This document shows positions 33,891 through 43,375 of a stretch of 64,000 nt of DNA, in pieces. The position numbers and the translations under genes are program-made. Below the pieces are notes generated by a model that did not search any database, was not told the origin of the DNA, and saw only the letters and a program-made list of their open reading frames with translations. The stretch is from a bacterium (GTDB lineage Bacteria > SM23-81 > DAOVCL01): positions 13,235 to 77,234 of the forward strand of contig JAOZPP010000005.1 in NCBI GenBank assembly GCA_029932675.1, in the 5' to 3' direction. Numbering within the stretch: position 1 is the stretch's first letter; the number at the start of each line of letters is the position of its first letter.

Positions 33891-35026
33891 TGAAGAAGAG
33901 TGAGAGGGTAAAAGATAAGCCTTTATTCTATATAACTTCTCCGTCTGCAGGATCTTTCCTTTCTGGTCTAAAGCCGGGCAGGGTGGTCAGGGGAAGGGTA
34001 GTGCAGCTTCTTCCCCCTGATAAGGCCATAGTGAGGATAAGGGGATTCCACCTTTTAGCCGAGAATCGCGGGGGACTGAAGGAGAAAGAGCGCTTTGAAG
34101 CATCTGTAGATAGGGTTGGGCCTCCGTTGACCTTAACCCTTTTGGTAGAGGAGGAGTCTATCTCTAAAAAACTGAAGGAGATAGGTATCAAGCCTACTCG
34201 GTTCAATAGAACCTTAGCTCAAGCCCTCCTCTCCCACCACCTTCCTTTGAACAGGAAGGGGTTTGAAGACCTTCTCTCCCTCTGGGAGGGAATCTCCTCA
34301 CTCTTTGGCGGAAGGGAGCCCCCGGAGAGGCTTTGGATTGCTCTTCTTTTAAAGAAGATGCGAATCCCTCCTACCTCCAAGCTGTTTACTCTTCTTCAGG
34401 AGGAGGACTTCCTTATTGGGGAGAAATTGAGGAAGATAATCCATCACTTTCCTCGGCTTGACAAGGCTATAAGCCAACTTGTCCCCCGTCTCGACGACCC
34501 CGAGCTTCCCATCAGGCTAAAGCAATTCCCTCAGGAGATGGAGATGTTCTTGATGGAAGTTTCCTCCTTTATGAGGCGGATTCCCCCCCAGGATTGCCGT
34601 TGGCTAAGAGAGAGTAACGAGGAAATTGAGTATATCAGGAAGTTGGAACTCCTCCTTGCCCACTCCCAGGAGATAACCTATAGGCAGATACCAATCGAGG
34701 AGGAAGATAAGTTCCGGACCTTACAGGTAAAGTTCGAACGAAGGAGTAATTCAGATTGGCTGCGGATCTCAGGGGAATTCAGAGCTATGGGAAGGGTTGA
34801 ACTGGAGGTCCTTCTTTTAGATGGAGAGAAAGTTCTCCTAAGGGTCTGGGTTGAGCGGGAGGAAGTGGGTTCTCTCTTTGAGAAGGGGCTACCCCATCTG
34901 GAGGAGAGGTTAGGGGCCTTAGGGTTACAACTGACTACCCCCCTTATTTGGCAGAAGAAGATTACCCTCTCTCCTCTTTTCTTCCTCGGTTCCCCCTGGG
35001 AGGGGGAGATAGACATCAGGGGATGA
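33890..35026 (+). CDS. Second FliK-like protein (hook-length control C-terminal domain)
   Basis: About 378 aa. An N-terminal segment ('GRVVRGRVVQLLPPDKAIVR', 'IRGFHLLAENRGGLKEKERF') resembles the small beta-domain found in FliK-like proteins of many bacteria. A helical middle follows, and then a C-terminal region (about 285-350: 'MGRVELEVLLLDGEKVLLRV', 'LPHLEERLGALGLQL') matches the pattern of the FliK hook-control domain. The classic fliK is at 14306, so this would be a paralogue or a regulator. Assigned from pattern only. Confidence 0.65.
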   Translation: MKKSERVKDKPLFYITSPSAGSFLSGLKPGRVVRGRVVQLLPPDKAIVRIRGFHLLAENRGGLKEKERFEASVDRVGPPLTLTLLVEEESISKKLKEIGIKPTRFNRTLAQALLSHHLPLNRKGFEDLLSLWEGISSLFGGREPPERLWIALLLKKMRIPPTSKLFTLLQEEDFLIGEKLRKIIHHFPRLDKAISQLVPRLDDPELPIRLKQFPQEMEMFLMEVSSFMRRIPPQDCRWLRESNEEIEYIRKLELLLAHSQEITYRQIPIEEEDKFRTLQVKFERRSNSDWLRISGEFRAMGRVELEVLLLDGEKVLLRVWVEREEVGSLFEKGLPHLEERLGALGLQLTTPLIWQKKITLSPLFFLGSPWEGEIDIRG

Positions 35027-35123
35027 AAGATAATCGATATGGAAGAAGAAACTATTCTCTATAGGCTTGCTGCTGAACTCATTAGCTATCTTTACTCTTT
35101 AGGCTCTTCTCAGAGGAAGGAAG

Positions 35124-35984
35124 ATGAAAGGGACTGACCTAAAGGTCATCTCAGGTGATGTTAACCAGATGAGTGGAGAACTAATCTGTGAGGGTTCCCT
35201 TAAGGTGGAGGGGGGGGTGTGCAGTGGGCAACGATTGAGGGTTGCCGGGAACCTTTTGGTGGAAGGGGATATTGAGGATGCTGAGGTAGAGGTTAAGGGC
35301 AAGCTCATCGTCCAGGGGGCGATTACCGGTGATGGTAAGGGCCTGATCACCGCCTATGGGGATATAGAGGCTAAGTATATTAACCGTCAGACGGTGATGA
35401 GTCACTCCTCAGTGAAGGCCAAAGAAGAGATTAGGTATGCTACCGTAAAGGCTGACCAAAGAGTAGTAGTCACCCAAGGGAGGGGTTGGATAGTGGGGGG
35501 GACGGTGACCGCGGGAAAGGAGGTGAGGGCAAGGAATATCGGCAGCCGATATGCCACTCCTACCATTATTAAGGTTGGCCTCGCCCCAGAGGTATGGGAT
35601 AAATTGGATGGCTTGAGGAAGAGGATCTATATGAAAGAGAAGATAAGATCTCAGATGGGAAGGGAATTGGCATATCTGCAAGGACTTAGGGAAAGAGAGG
35701 GAGGACTTCCCCCCAAGAAGGAGGAGATCTTCCAGGAGATTGATTTTCTCCATGGGATCTATGGGGATCAACTGAAGAAGATGAGGGAGGAGTGGGAATT
35801 TCTGGAAGAGCACTTGAAGGAGTTAAAAGTGGGGGTAGTCATAGTGGAAGATGTGATTTTCCCTGGTGTAGTCATCAATATTTTGAACTCCTGTCGCAAG
35901 ATAGCGGAGGTGAAAACAGGCGTGGTGTTCAAGAAGGATAAAGATGAGGTAATCGACCTTCCCTTCTCCTCCAAGAAGAGATAG
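35124..35984 (+). CDS. DUF342/FapA-family protein, short form
   Basis: A 286-aa protein with the FapA beta-helix repeats ('GDVNQMSGELICEGSLKVEG', 'VAGNLLVEGDIEDAEVEVKG', 'ITAYGDIEAKYINRQTVMSH', 'GGTVTAGKEVRARNIGS'). A coiled-coil C-terminal region follows (about 150-240), then a beta tail. Full FapA proteins are 450-650 aa; the N-terminal domain is missing here. FapA proteins are linked to flagellation and signalling in Vibrio. It is the last gene before the terminator at 36147. Confidence 0.85.
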   Translation: MKGTDLKVISGDVNQMSGELICEGSLKVEGGVCSGQRLRVAGNLLVEGDIEDAEVEVKGKLIVQGAITGDGKGLITAYGDIEAKYINRQTVMSHSSVKAKEEIRYATVKADQRVVVTQGRGWIVGGTVTAGKEVRARNIGSRYATPTIIKVGLAPEVWDKLDGLRKRIYMKEKIRSQMGRELAYLQGLREREGGLPPKKEEIFQEIDFLHGIYGDQLKKMREEWEFLEEHLKELKVGVVIVEDVIFPGVVINILNSCRKIAEVKTGVVFKKDKDEVIDLPFSSKKR

Positions 35985-36286
35985 GAGGTATAAGTGGGTG
36001 AAAAACCTCTTATTCCACAGGTGGGTTTCCTTGACTAATGGGTTAAGCTGCTTATCTCCTCGGTCAGTTTGTTGCCAGTATGTCCCTCTCCTATCATAGG
36101 GGTAGCCCTGTTTTTAAAGGAAAGGTAAGGATAGACTGTATTATCTCTCGGAATCTGCCAAAAGGTTCCGAGTTTTTTTATTGTTGGGAATTTAAATCGA
36201 CTAATATTTAAGTTAATGCCAAAGCCAATGGAGTAGACTTTCTTTATTTTATATCCTTGATTCTAAATGGGGAGTTTTTAATTTTG
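35985..36286. other. Gap between the flagellar locus and the IS remnant
   Basis: No gene seen. It holds the operon terminator (36147-36179) and turns AT-rich after about 36180. Confidence 0.6.
36147..36179 (+). terminator. Intrinsic terminator of the flagellar locus
   Basis: Stem CTCGGAA/TTCCGAG with a 12-nt loop followed by seven T. It lies 160 nt after the DUF342 gene and is the clearest terminator on the plus strand of the flagellar region. Confidence 0.9.
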
Positions 36287-36709
36287 GGGACTGTTAAGTT
36301 AGCTGGTGCTGTTTTTTCCTTTGTGAGAATTTTAGCCAATCAATTCTTGATGTTTCAATCCCTGATAGAGAAAGGGGGCAGTGACCATTGCAGGGTGAAT
36401 AGTTGCACCTGTGAAAGATATAAATCGATAAGCATAGAACCAGAGTTTCAGGAAAATATAGGTATTTTGAGGGTTTTTAAACCCCCTGCATTTGAGCAAG
36501 TTTTCTATCCAGTGCTTTGATGACATTTTCTACTCTATTGGTATCTCTCAGCAAGTCTGGGAGAAAGAAAGAGGTTGTCAATAGCTTGAAGTTCCTCCGC
36601 AGCGATCTGATAGTCTCTTCTAATGAATCGACAAGTCAATATTTTTCTCTAAGTATAAGAGATTAAAAAGGAAATCACAAGAAGTAGTAACAGTTAACTT
36701 AACAGTCCC
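36287..36709. mobile_element. Decayed insertion sequence with terminal inverted repeats and target duplication
   Basis: The ends are GGGACTGTTAAGTTAGCTG (36287-36305) and the inverted CAGTTAACTTAACAGTCCC (36691-36709), one mismatch in 19. Both sides are flanked by the exact 8-bp direct repeat TAATTTTG (36279-36286 and 36710-36717). At 423 bp it is an internally deleted element; a transposase remnant lies inside on the minus strand. The family is not certain; the 8-bp duplication fits IS256-like or related mutator-type elements. Confidence 0.88.
36385..36629 (-). pseudogene. Transposase C-terminal remnant, frameshifted
   Basis: Reading the minus strand gives 'DSLEETIRSLRRNF...LPDLLRDTNRVENVIKALDRKLAQMQG'. 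After one frameshift near 36485 it continues 'GFKNPQNTYIFLKLWFYAYRF'. The pattern 'NxVENxIxxLxRKLxxMxGF ... FLxLWFxxYRF' is typical of the C-terminus of DDE transposases. The N-terminal catalytic part is missing. Confidence 0.78.
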
Positions 36710-36738
36710 TAATTTTGAAAAAAAATTAAAAAAAATCC

Positions 36739-36767
36739 TTGACAGTCCTAAAGAGAGGTATTAATAT
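36739..36767 (+). promoter_or_regulatory. Strong sigma70-type promoter of the receptor cluster
   Basis: TTGACA (36739-36744), a 17-nt spacer and TAATAT (36762-36767), preceded by an A-rich tract that could act as an UP element. It lies 60 nt before the TonB-dependent receptor and just outside the right end of the IS remnant. Confidence 0.88.
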
Positions 36768-36826
36768 AGCTTGTCCAATTAAGGATTCTCTATGGATGAG
36801 AGGACTAAAGAAAGGAGGGAGAAGAG

Positions 36827-39766
36827 ATGATTAGAATAAAAAGCATAGTTATCTTTGTAGGTGTTTTTATTCCCTTAGTTCTTGCCGTTTCCCTTTGGGC
36901 GGGAACCACGGGCAAGATAGTGGGAACGGTGAGGGATAAAGACACCGGTGCCTCTCTGCCTGGGGTGAATATCGTAATCAGGGGGACGACGATGGGTGCG
37001 GCCACTAATTTAAAGGGAGAGTACTTTATCATCAATGTGCGGGCTGGCACCTATACTTTGGAAGCTACAATGGTTGGTTATAAAAAGATGGTTGTCTCGA
37101 ATGTGAAGGTATCAGCCGATCTAACTACTACTGTGAACTTTGAGCTTGAACCTACAGTGCTGGAGTTGGGGGAAGTTGTGGAGGTGACTGCGGAGAGGAA
37201 AATCGTTAGAAAGGATGTGACCTCTTCACAGAGGATAGTTGGCGGGCGGGAGATTCAGGAGATGCCAGTAAGCGATTTTGATGATGTGGTTGTTCAGCAA
37301 GTTGGTGTAGTAGAGACGAACTTAGGGTTATCTGGTGGGGTGCATATCCGTGGCGGTAGAGAAAATGAAACGGCCTATATTGTTGATGGAGTATATACTA
37401 ATGATCCATTTACTTCTCAGAGAGGGATATGGCTTGATAACAATGCAATTTCTGAGATGTCAGTTACTACAGGGGGGTTTGATGCTGAATATGGGCAGGC
37501 TATGTCAGGGGTGGTTAATGTGGTAACTCCAGAGGCGGGAAGGGATTATGGTGGAATGCTGGAGTATACTACAGATAGGCCTCTGAACGGTACTGATTAT
37601 GACAATGACTATGACAATACCTATTTTAGCTTTGGTGGCCCCATACCTTGGTCCCATAGTAAGGCTGGGTTTTTCCTCTCTGGAGCTTATTTGGATGTGG
37701 GGAACCGGAATCCAATGATCCTGCCCACACCCCGAAATGATGAAATTCACCCCAGTGGGACAGCTAAGATTACTATTAGACCGACTAAGGCGATTAAGTT
37801 AACCCTTAACGGTAACTGGTCCAGACGGAAGTATCATGCTTACTCCACTCAGCAACACCACCGTTCACGTGGGAAATGGTTATATGAGTGTCCTCTTTAC
37901 AGGAGGGGAAACAGTCAGGTTAATTTGAAGTTCAACCATACTTTAAGTAAGAATACCTTCTATACAATTAATATGGGGAGATTTAACACTTACACCAAAT
38001 ATAGTGCACAAAACGGAAGACATTACCACGATTTTCGGGCGATTGGCCCTGGCCTTAAATGGATGAGTGACCCGATAAAGTATGGCTGGTATGATCAGGA
38101 GTGGGGTACTTGGTTGGAAGGTCTAAACCCAGATTCGGTTTGGTTGGACTATTATAAAAAAGAGATGTATTATTACCAAGATTCGAGTGGCACCTGGAGG
38201 TGGGTCAGTCCTGAACTCCACGCGGAGGCCTTAAATGATCGCTGGTTTGATACGGGTCATTGGATTGTGGACTATTCTGCTCCGGAGTCGGTGAGGTATG
38301 TGCCATTTGATCTGGATGCCTATTTGGAAGATGTGGCCAATTCACCAAATCACCAAAGCGACCTATATCAGGGTGATATAGACAGGTGGGCTTATCCTTA
38401 TCCCCGTGATGAGTACCAACAGTTTATATATAACTTCTTCCCAAGATGGCATGATAGAAGGAGTACACATCATTTTTTGGACTTTAAATTGGAGAGTCAA
38501 GTAGATAAGTACAATTACTTGAAATTTGGGGTTAATGTGAGGAAATATGATTTGGAATTCACTGACATCCAATTTTCCAATTCACGTCCTTACTCCGATC
38601 ACTACCACAAAAAACCTTTAGAATTTGCTATTTACTTGCAAGATAAAGTGGAATTCGAGGATCTGGTTTTCAAACCAGGCCTTAGGCTGGATTACTTCGA
38701 CCCTGCTTCTCAGCGATACAAAGATTACACCAATGTGGAGCTGGGCAAAGAGGAGGCCAAATCCAGGGTTCAGATAAGTCCCAGAGTAGGAATTTCCTTC
38801 GCTGTAGGCGACAAAACGGTCTTGTATTGTAGCTATGGACACTTCTTTCAGATACCAGATCTAAGTGAGATATATATGGATCTTAACGCTGATCTAGCCA
38901 CAGGTTATCCTCTGATTGGAGACCCAGGTTTGCCCCCTAAAAAGACGATTTCCTATGAGATTGGTTTGAAACACGCCTTTACTCCAGATGTAAGGGGTGA
39001 TATCACTGCCTATTATAAGGACGTTCCAGTGCTTTTATCCAGCGAACAGGTGGATACGTATCTGGAAAGGGTTGGTATGCCCGTGCAATACACCCGAATG
39101 ACAACGAATGATTTTGCCACTATTAAGGGGATAGATGTGAGTTTAAGTAAGAGGAGAGGTATATTTACAGGGAAGTTAACTTATTCCTACTTGAGTGCTA
39201 AGGGGAGCGGTTCTAATGGAAGGGAGTTCTACTACTATTATATGGTGGAAGGCGAACCACGTCCCAAAAGAGAATATCCGTTGGAGTTTGATATCAATCA
39301 TACGATTAAGGCGAGCCTGAATATGTATCTAAAAAAGGGATATGGTCCTGCTCTTTGGGGGTTTAAACCTCTCTCTGATTTGAATGCCAATCTTCAGTTT
39401 ACCTTCATGTCAGGGGCACCTTATACACCCGTGAATGAGAAGGGCAAGCCAATGGAGATGGGTTCCAAGAAGATGCCCTCATTTCAGAAAACCGATTTGA
39501 AAGTGGAGAAGGGATTTGGATTGGGCGGCAAATATGAATGTAGCTTTTTTATAGATGTGAGGAATCTCTTTGATGTGGAAAACGTTGTGAACATTTATCG
39601 CTCCACAGGTAAACCAGATGATGATTCATATAAGCCTACAAGGGAAAGTTTCTCTTCGGAGGAGGAGTGGAAGAAGGCCGTAGAAGATTGGTATAAGTAT
39701 GTCAAGAATCCCAACAATTATGGGGAGCCTCGAATTATCAAATTGGGATTGAGGTTATCCTTTTAA
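36827..39766 (+). CDS. Large TonB-dependent outer-membrane receptor with carboxypeptidase-regulatory-like domain
   Basis: A 979-aa receptor. AAAGGAGGG precedes the ATG. A signal peptide (about 1-25) is followed by a regulatory-like domain (about 28-115, 'GKIVGTVRDKDTGASLPGVN'). The plug is at about 125-235 ('GGVHIRGGRENETAYIVDGV', 'MSVTTGGFDAEYGQAMSGVV') and the barrel runs to the C-terminus ('PRIIKLGLRLSF', aromatic end). No SusD-type lipoprotein is adjacent, so it is not a standard SusCD pair. The next gene encodes a giant exported protein, and a PorV-like barrel follows. Substrate unknown. Confidence 0.93.
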   Translation: MIRIKSIVIFVGVFIPLVLAVSLWAGTTGKIVGTVRDKDTGASLPGVNIVIRGTTMGAATNLKGEYFIINVRAGTYTLEATMVGYKKMVVSNVKVSADLTTTVNFELEPTVLELGEVVEVTAERKIVRKDVTSSQRIVGGREIQEMPVSDFDDVVVQQVGVVETNLGLSGGVHIRGGRENETAYIVDGVYTNDPFTSQRGIWLDNNAISEMSVTTGGFDAEYGQAMSGVVNVVTPEAGRDYGGMLEYTTDRPLNGTDYDNDYDNTYFSFGGPIPWSHSKAGFFLSGAYLDVGNRNPMILPTPRNDEIHPSGTAKITIRPTKAIKLTLNGNWSRRKYHAYSTQQHHRSRGKWLYECPLYRRGNSQVNLKFNHTLSKNTFYTINMGRFNTYTKYSAQNGRHYHDFRAIGPGLKWMSDPIKYGWYDQEWGTWLEGLNPDSVWLDYYKKEMYYYQDSSGTWRWVSPELHAEALNDRWFDTGHWIVDYSAPESVRYVPFDLDAYLEDVANSPNHQSDLYQGDIDRWAYPYPRDEYQQFIYNFFPRWHDRRSTHHFLDFKLESQVDKYNYLKFGVNVRKYDLEFTDIQFSNSRPYSDHYHKKPLEFAIYLQDKVEFEDLVFKPGLRLDYFDPASQRYKDYTNVELGKEEAKSRVQISPRVGISFAVGDKTVLYCSYGHFFQIPDLSEIYMDLNADLATGYPLIGDPGLPPKKTISYEIGLKHAFTPDVRGDITAYYKDVPVLLSSEQVDTYLERVGMPVQYTRMTTNDFATIKGIDVSLSKRRGIFTGKLTYSYLSAKGSGSNGREFYYYYMVEGEPRPKREYPLEFDINHTIKASLNMYLKKGYGPALWGFKPLSDLNANLQFTFMSGAPYTPVNEKGKPMEMGSKKMPSFQKTDLKVEKGFGLGGKYECSFFIDVRNLFDVENVVNIYRSTGKPDDDSYKPTRESFSSEEEWKKAVEDWYKYVKNPNNYGEPRIIKLGLRLSF

Positions 39767-39902
39767 AGAGCCGTTATCCTTCCTTCCCCAATAGGGGTAT
39801 GGATCTGTTTTAACGGGCCCTCAACTCTGAAATTTCTTAGAGATGATTCCCAAATGGCCATTTATGTTCGGTTAAACTGTAAAATGCCATAAGGAGGAGA
39901 AG

Positions 39903-42900
39903 ATGCATAATAGTATAATCAAAGTTAGTTTATTTACGCTTTTAGGGACTGTTACCCTGTTAGTGGGGAATCCTCATCCAGGGTGGGCACGTTGGCAGGA
40001 TGATTATTATCAAAAATATAAGGAGTTTTTGAGAACAAAGGGGGAAAACTCCGAGAGTAGTGGGTATTATAAGGTAGGTTTCACTACTGGTGAGATGCCG
40101 GACACCTCGATTGGTCCTACCTCACCGATGATTTCTTGGTTGGGGGTAGGTAAACTCTGTGCTATTACGGTAAGTAATACCGCCCAGGGGGGACTTTTTT
40201 CACCTCCAATTGGTTGGAGTGGATACAATGGGAGGTGGCCTACAGGTTACTTTTATGGGGAAGGATTTAATGGGGACTATCCTTGTGGGCAAAATCAATA
40301 TTATAATTGGGGATGTGGGGTTTGGATTGGGGGGTTATATCCGAGGATCAATCCAGTCACACAGGAGACCACCTGGGTGCCTAGAGTTGTTACTGGGGGC
40401 TATTACTCTGATCTGTCGGCGATGAGCAAGCTATATGCAACCAATGAGGTGATACCAGCCGGTCAGGAAGGAGCGGGGGATAGGTTGTTTGCAGACCCCG
40501 GGACCACGCCAGCTAGCTATCAGTATCGTTGGGTTTTTGCCGATACTGAGGCTATAAATCCCCGCCGCCGAAAGAATTTTCCTGATCTGTATGACAGGTT
40601 TAGATTAGACCCGGCCAATGGGGATATGGTGGCTATAGAGGAGACTTGGTCTGTGGCGGGGGATTGGGTCTCCGAGGACGAGGCAAGAACCCTTTTTACC
40701 TTTGGATATGATGGAGATCCACTTGGGGTCAAATTGATCCAGAGGACTTATGATTGGAACTATGGTTATAACGATGATTATATTTACATCAACTACCGGA
40801 TTGTGAATATGAACGAAGTTCCCATAGAGAGCGTTTATGTCGGTTATTTTATGGACAATGACATTGGTGCTTTGGGGATAGAGGCTGCAGAAGGTAGTAA
40901 CGACGATTTGGTGGGTTTTGATAAAGAGCTTAACCTGGGTTATACCTATGATTCGAACTTAGGTGAGCCCGGTTGGAAGACACCAGCAGGCTATATTGGA
41001 TGTGTCTTCGTGGAAACGCCACGCAGGCCAGATGGGGAACAGATTGGTTTGACTGGTTTTCAGACCTGGACCAGAGAAGGTCCTGAGGGAAGAACTGTCG
41101 ATGATCTGGAGGCGGATTGGGCAAAATATGCCGAATTGGATGGCCGTTATTCTAAGACTAAGGAGTGTTATGATCCCGATACTGCCCGCTTTGAGGTTTT
41201 CCAGAAACCTCAGGATGTGCGTCATCTTTCTGCTTCAGGGCCTTATTATCGATTAGAACCTGGGGAGGAGATTTCCTTTACTATTGCCATTGTGATGGGG
41301 ATGAGTTTATCGGAATTGAAGGAAAATACTCTCCAGGCGGTAAAACAGTTTGAGATGGGGTATATTGGTACAGCTCCTCCTCCTCCTCCTCATTTGACGG
41401 TCACTCCTGGTGATCAGAAGGTCTTTCTATCCTGGGATAATTACCCAGAAGATAAGGAGGATATAATTACTGGGGAGAAGGACTTTGAGGGATACAGAGT
41501 TTATAAAAGCACAACTGGTGTTGAAGGTGATTGGACGCTTTTGGCCGACTATGATATTAACTCCGATAGCTTAGGAACCCCAGGTACTGCAGACAGCACC
41601 GGAAATGTAGTTATAGTGAAGTATAAGAGAGGAACTTCTAAACTCAGATTTGGAGCAGGTGGTTTTTACCCACCCATGCTGCCATATTTTTCGGGCAATG
41701 AATATGCTATTGAGTTCCTGACCGATGATTATTTTCAGGTTGAGAATGTGTCCAAGCAGATAACCTATAAATGCAGAAAGCAGTATAAAGGAGGAGATTA
41801 TTTTGCAGTTTTGCACGCTGACACAGTGGTAGAGGGGAGCGGTGACACTTTGATTTTTCCGGATACCACCAATTTTTACGATCCGGATTTCTCTAATTAT
41901 CCTCACTCCCTTTTTCATGCTCAATATCATCCGGGGGCTTTTATCTATATGGATGGGTTCTATGTCTATATAGCCAATGGTAAACCCAGCCCAGATGATC
42001 CACCATTGACTAAATATGAACCTCAAAAAGGGGACCTTTTTCGCATCGTTACCAAGGTCAGCACTGATATCGGCCCCCAAAATGGGCTTCAATATCATTA
42101 TGTTGATGATGAGGGATTAATCAATGGGATGCCTTATTACTATGCGGTCACCTCATACGATAAAGGTTACCCAGGGATGGAGTTGGAACCTTTAGAGAGT
42201 GCTAAGATTAAACATTTGGTTATTCCCAGGGCTACTCCTGCTGATGAATATGGTCCATCGGCCAGCTCAATTTCCCATGTCTGGGGTGTTTGCGAGGGGG
42301 AAGTAAGGGTTGAGATTACTAATCCGGAGAAGTTGCAATCTGGAAATTATGAGGTGACTTTCTACCCTGACACTGGCGTCTATGTGCCAGCTAGTGGGTG
42401 GAATCTAACAAATATTACCGATCCTTCTAATCCGGTTCCAGTTTTACAAAACAAGGGGTTGTATGTTAACCCCTTTACCCATCAGAAGTACGCCAGCTGT
42501 GATACCCTAGGGTTCCATATTTCGATAGTTGGACCCGACCGGAATATGGTGATTCCAGACACCTTAATCGATCTGGTTGAGGGAGATACTACTATCTATG
42601 CAGGGGAATGGAACAATGAATGTTCTTTCAACTTTATTCTCCAAGGGGATCAAGGGGTTGGGCCTTATACTTACGAAATTACCTTTCCTGATAGCGGATG
42701 TATAGATGTGGCTGCTGATTCAATAGTTCCCTGGTGTGTAAGAAATAAAACCTTGGATGAACCGTGCCCTACCTATTATACGGGAAGGAATGATAATACG
42801 ATACGTATATTGAAAAGGGATTACAGCGATTTTGGTGATGTCGCTATAGAGATGATTCCAGATTTTCTGCATTTCAAAGACCCAGTTTTGGATACCATAT

Positions 42901-43343
42901 TTGGGGTTTATCCGGACAGCAGCGATCCTCCAACTCCTAATGATATCTATACCATTAGAACCCGTAAGACCTTTGCTGGGGGTAGCAAGGGAGATGTGTT
43001 CAGGTTTAGCATTAGGTCTCTAAAGGAGAAAAAACCTGCTTACAATTTGGAGAGGATAAGGGTAGTTCCTAATCCCTACTATATGAAGGCTGCCTGGGAT
43101 ACGGACAAATACCATCGGAAAATTATGTTTACTCACCTTCCTGCGAAATGCACTATTCGAATTTTCACCGTATCTGGGCTTCTGATCCGCACCATTAAAC
43201 ACGAAAGCGAAAGTGGTAATGGAGATGAGTTTTGGAATATGACTACAGATGAAAATTTGGATATTATGAGTGGTTTATACATCTACCAAGTCAAAGCAGA
43301 GGATGGGAAAACCAAAGTGGGTAAATTTGCCATTATTCGCTAA
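39903..43343 (+). CDS. Giant exported FN3-type protein with C-terminal sorting-like domain
   Basis: A 1146-aa protein with a signal peptide (about 1-29). Residues 30-480 form a large aromatic- and glycine-rich region with no family I recognise. A fibronectin type III-like domain is at about 497-560 ('PPPPPHLTVTPGDQKVFLSW', 'DFEGYRVYKSTTGVEGDW'), and a further domain follows. The C-terminus ('VVPNPYYMKAAWDTDKYHRK', 'IRIFTVSGLLIRTIKHESES', 'SGLYIYQVKAEDGKTKVGKF') is the PNPY-type relative of the sorting domain. It is probably exported by a type IX-like route and placed at the surface near the receptor. Confidence 0.82.
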   Translation: MHNSIIKVSLFTLLGTVTLLVGNPHPGWARWQDDYYQKYKEFLRTKGENSESSGYYKVGFTTGEMPDTSIGPTSPMISWLGVGKLCAITVSNTAQGGLFSPPIGWSGYNGRWPTGYFYGEGFNGDYPCGQNQYYNWGCGVWIGGLYPRINPVTQETTWVPRVVTGGYYSDLSAMSKLYATNEVIPAGQEGAGDRLFADPGTTPASYQYRWVFADTEAINPRRRKNFPDLYDRFRLDPANGDMVAIEETWSVAGDWVSEDEARTLFTFGYDGDPLGVKLIQRTYDWNYGYNDDYIYINYRIVNMNEVPIESVYVGYFMDNDIGALGIEAAEGSNDDLVGFDKELNLGYTYDSNLGEPGWKTPAGYIGCVFVETPRRPDGEQIGLTGFQTWTREGPEGRTVDDLEADWAKYAELDGRYSKTKECYDPDTARFEVFQKPQDVRHLSASGPYYRLEPGEEISFTIAIVMGMSLSELKENTLQAVKQFEMGYIGTAPPPPPHLTVTPGDQKVFLSWDNYPEDKEDIITGEKDFEGYRVYKSTTGVEGDWTLLADYDINSDSLGTPGTADSTGNVVIVKYKRGTSKLRFGAGGFYPPMLPYFSGNEYAIEFLTDDYFQVENVSKQITYKCRKQYKGGDYFAVLHADTVVEGSGDTLIFPDTTNFYDPDFSNYPHSLFHAQYHPGAFIYMDGFYVYIANGKPSPDDPPLTKYEPQKGDLFRIVTKVSTDIGPQNGLQYHYVDDEGLINGMPYYYAVTSYDKGYPGMELEPLESAKIKHLVIPRATPADEYGPSASSISHVWGVCEGEVRVEITNPEKLQSGNYEVTFYPDTGVYVPASGWNLTNITDPSNPVPVLQNKGLYVNPFTHQKYASCDTLGFHISIVGPDRNMVIPDTLIDLVEGDTTIYAGEWNNECSFNFILQGDQGVGPYTYEITFPDSGCIDVAADSIVPWCVRNKTLDEPCPTYYTGRNDNTIRILKRDYSDFGDVAIEMIPDFLHFKDPVLDTIFGVYPDSSDPPTPNDIYTIRTRKTFAGGSKGDVFRFSIRSLKEKKPAYNLERIRVVPNPYYMKAAWDTDKYHRKIMFTHLPAKCTIRIFTVSGLLIRTIKHESESGNGDEFWNMTTDENLDIMSGLYIYQVKAEDGKTKVGKFAIIR

Positions 43344-43375
43344 TCTTTGATCTTAACAAAATAGGAGGTGGGGTC

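Noticed and set aside
36257-36520. An 87-codon plus-strand frame in the AT-rich gap
   Set aside because: It is antisense to the transposase remnant inside the IS element; the minus strand carries the recognisable protein pattern.
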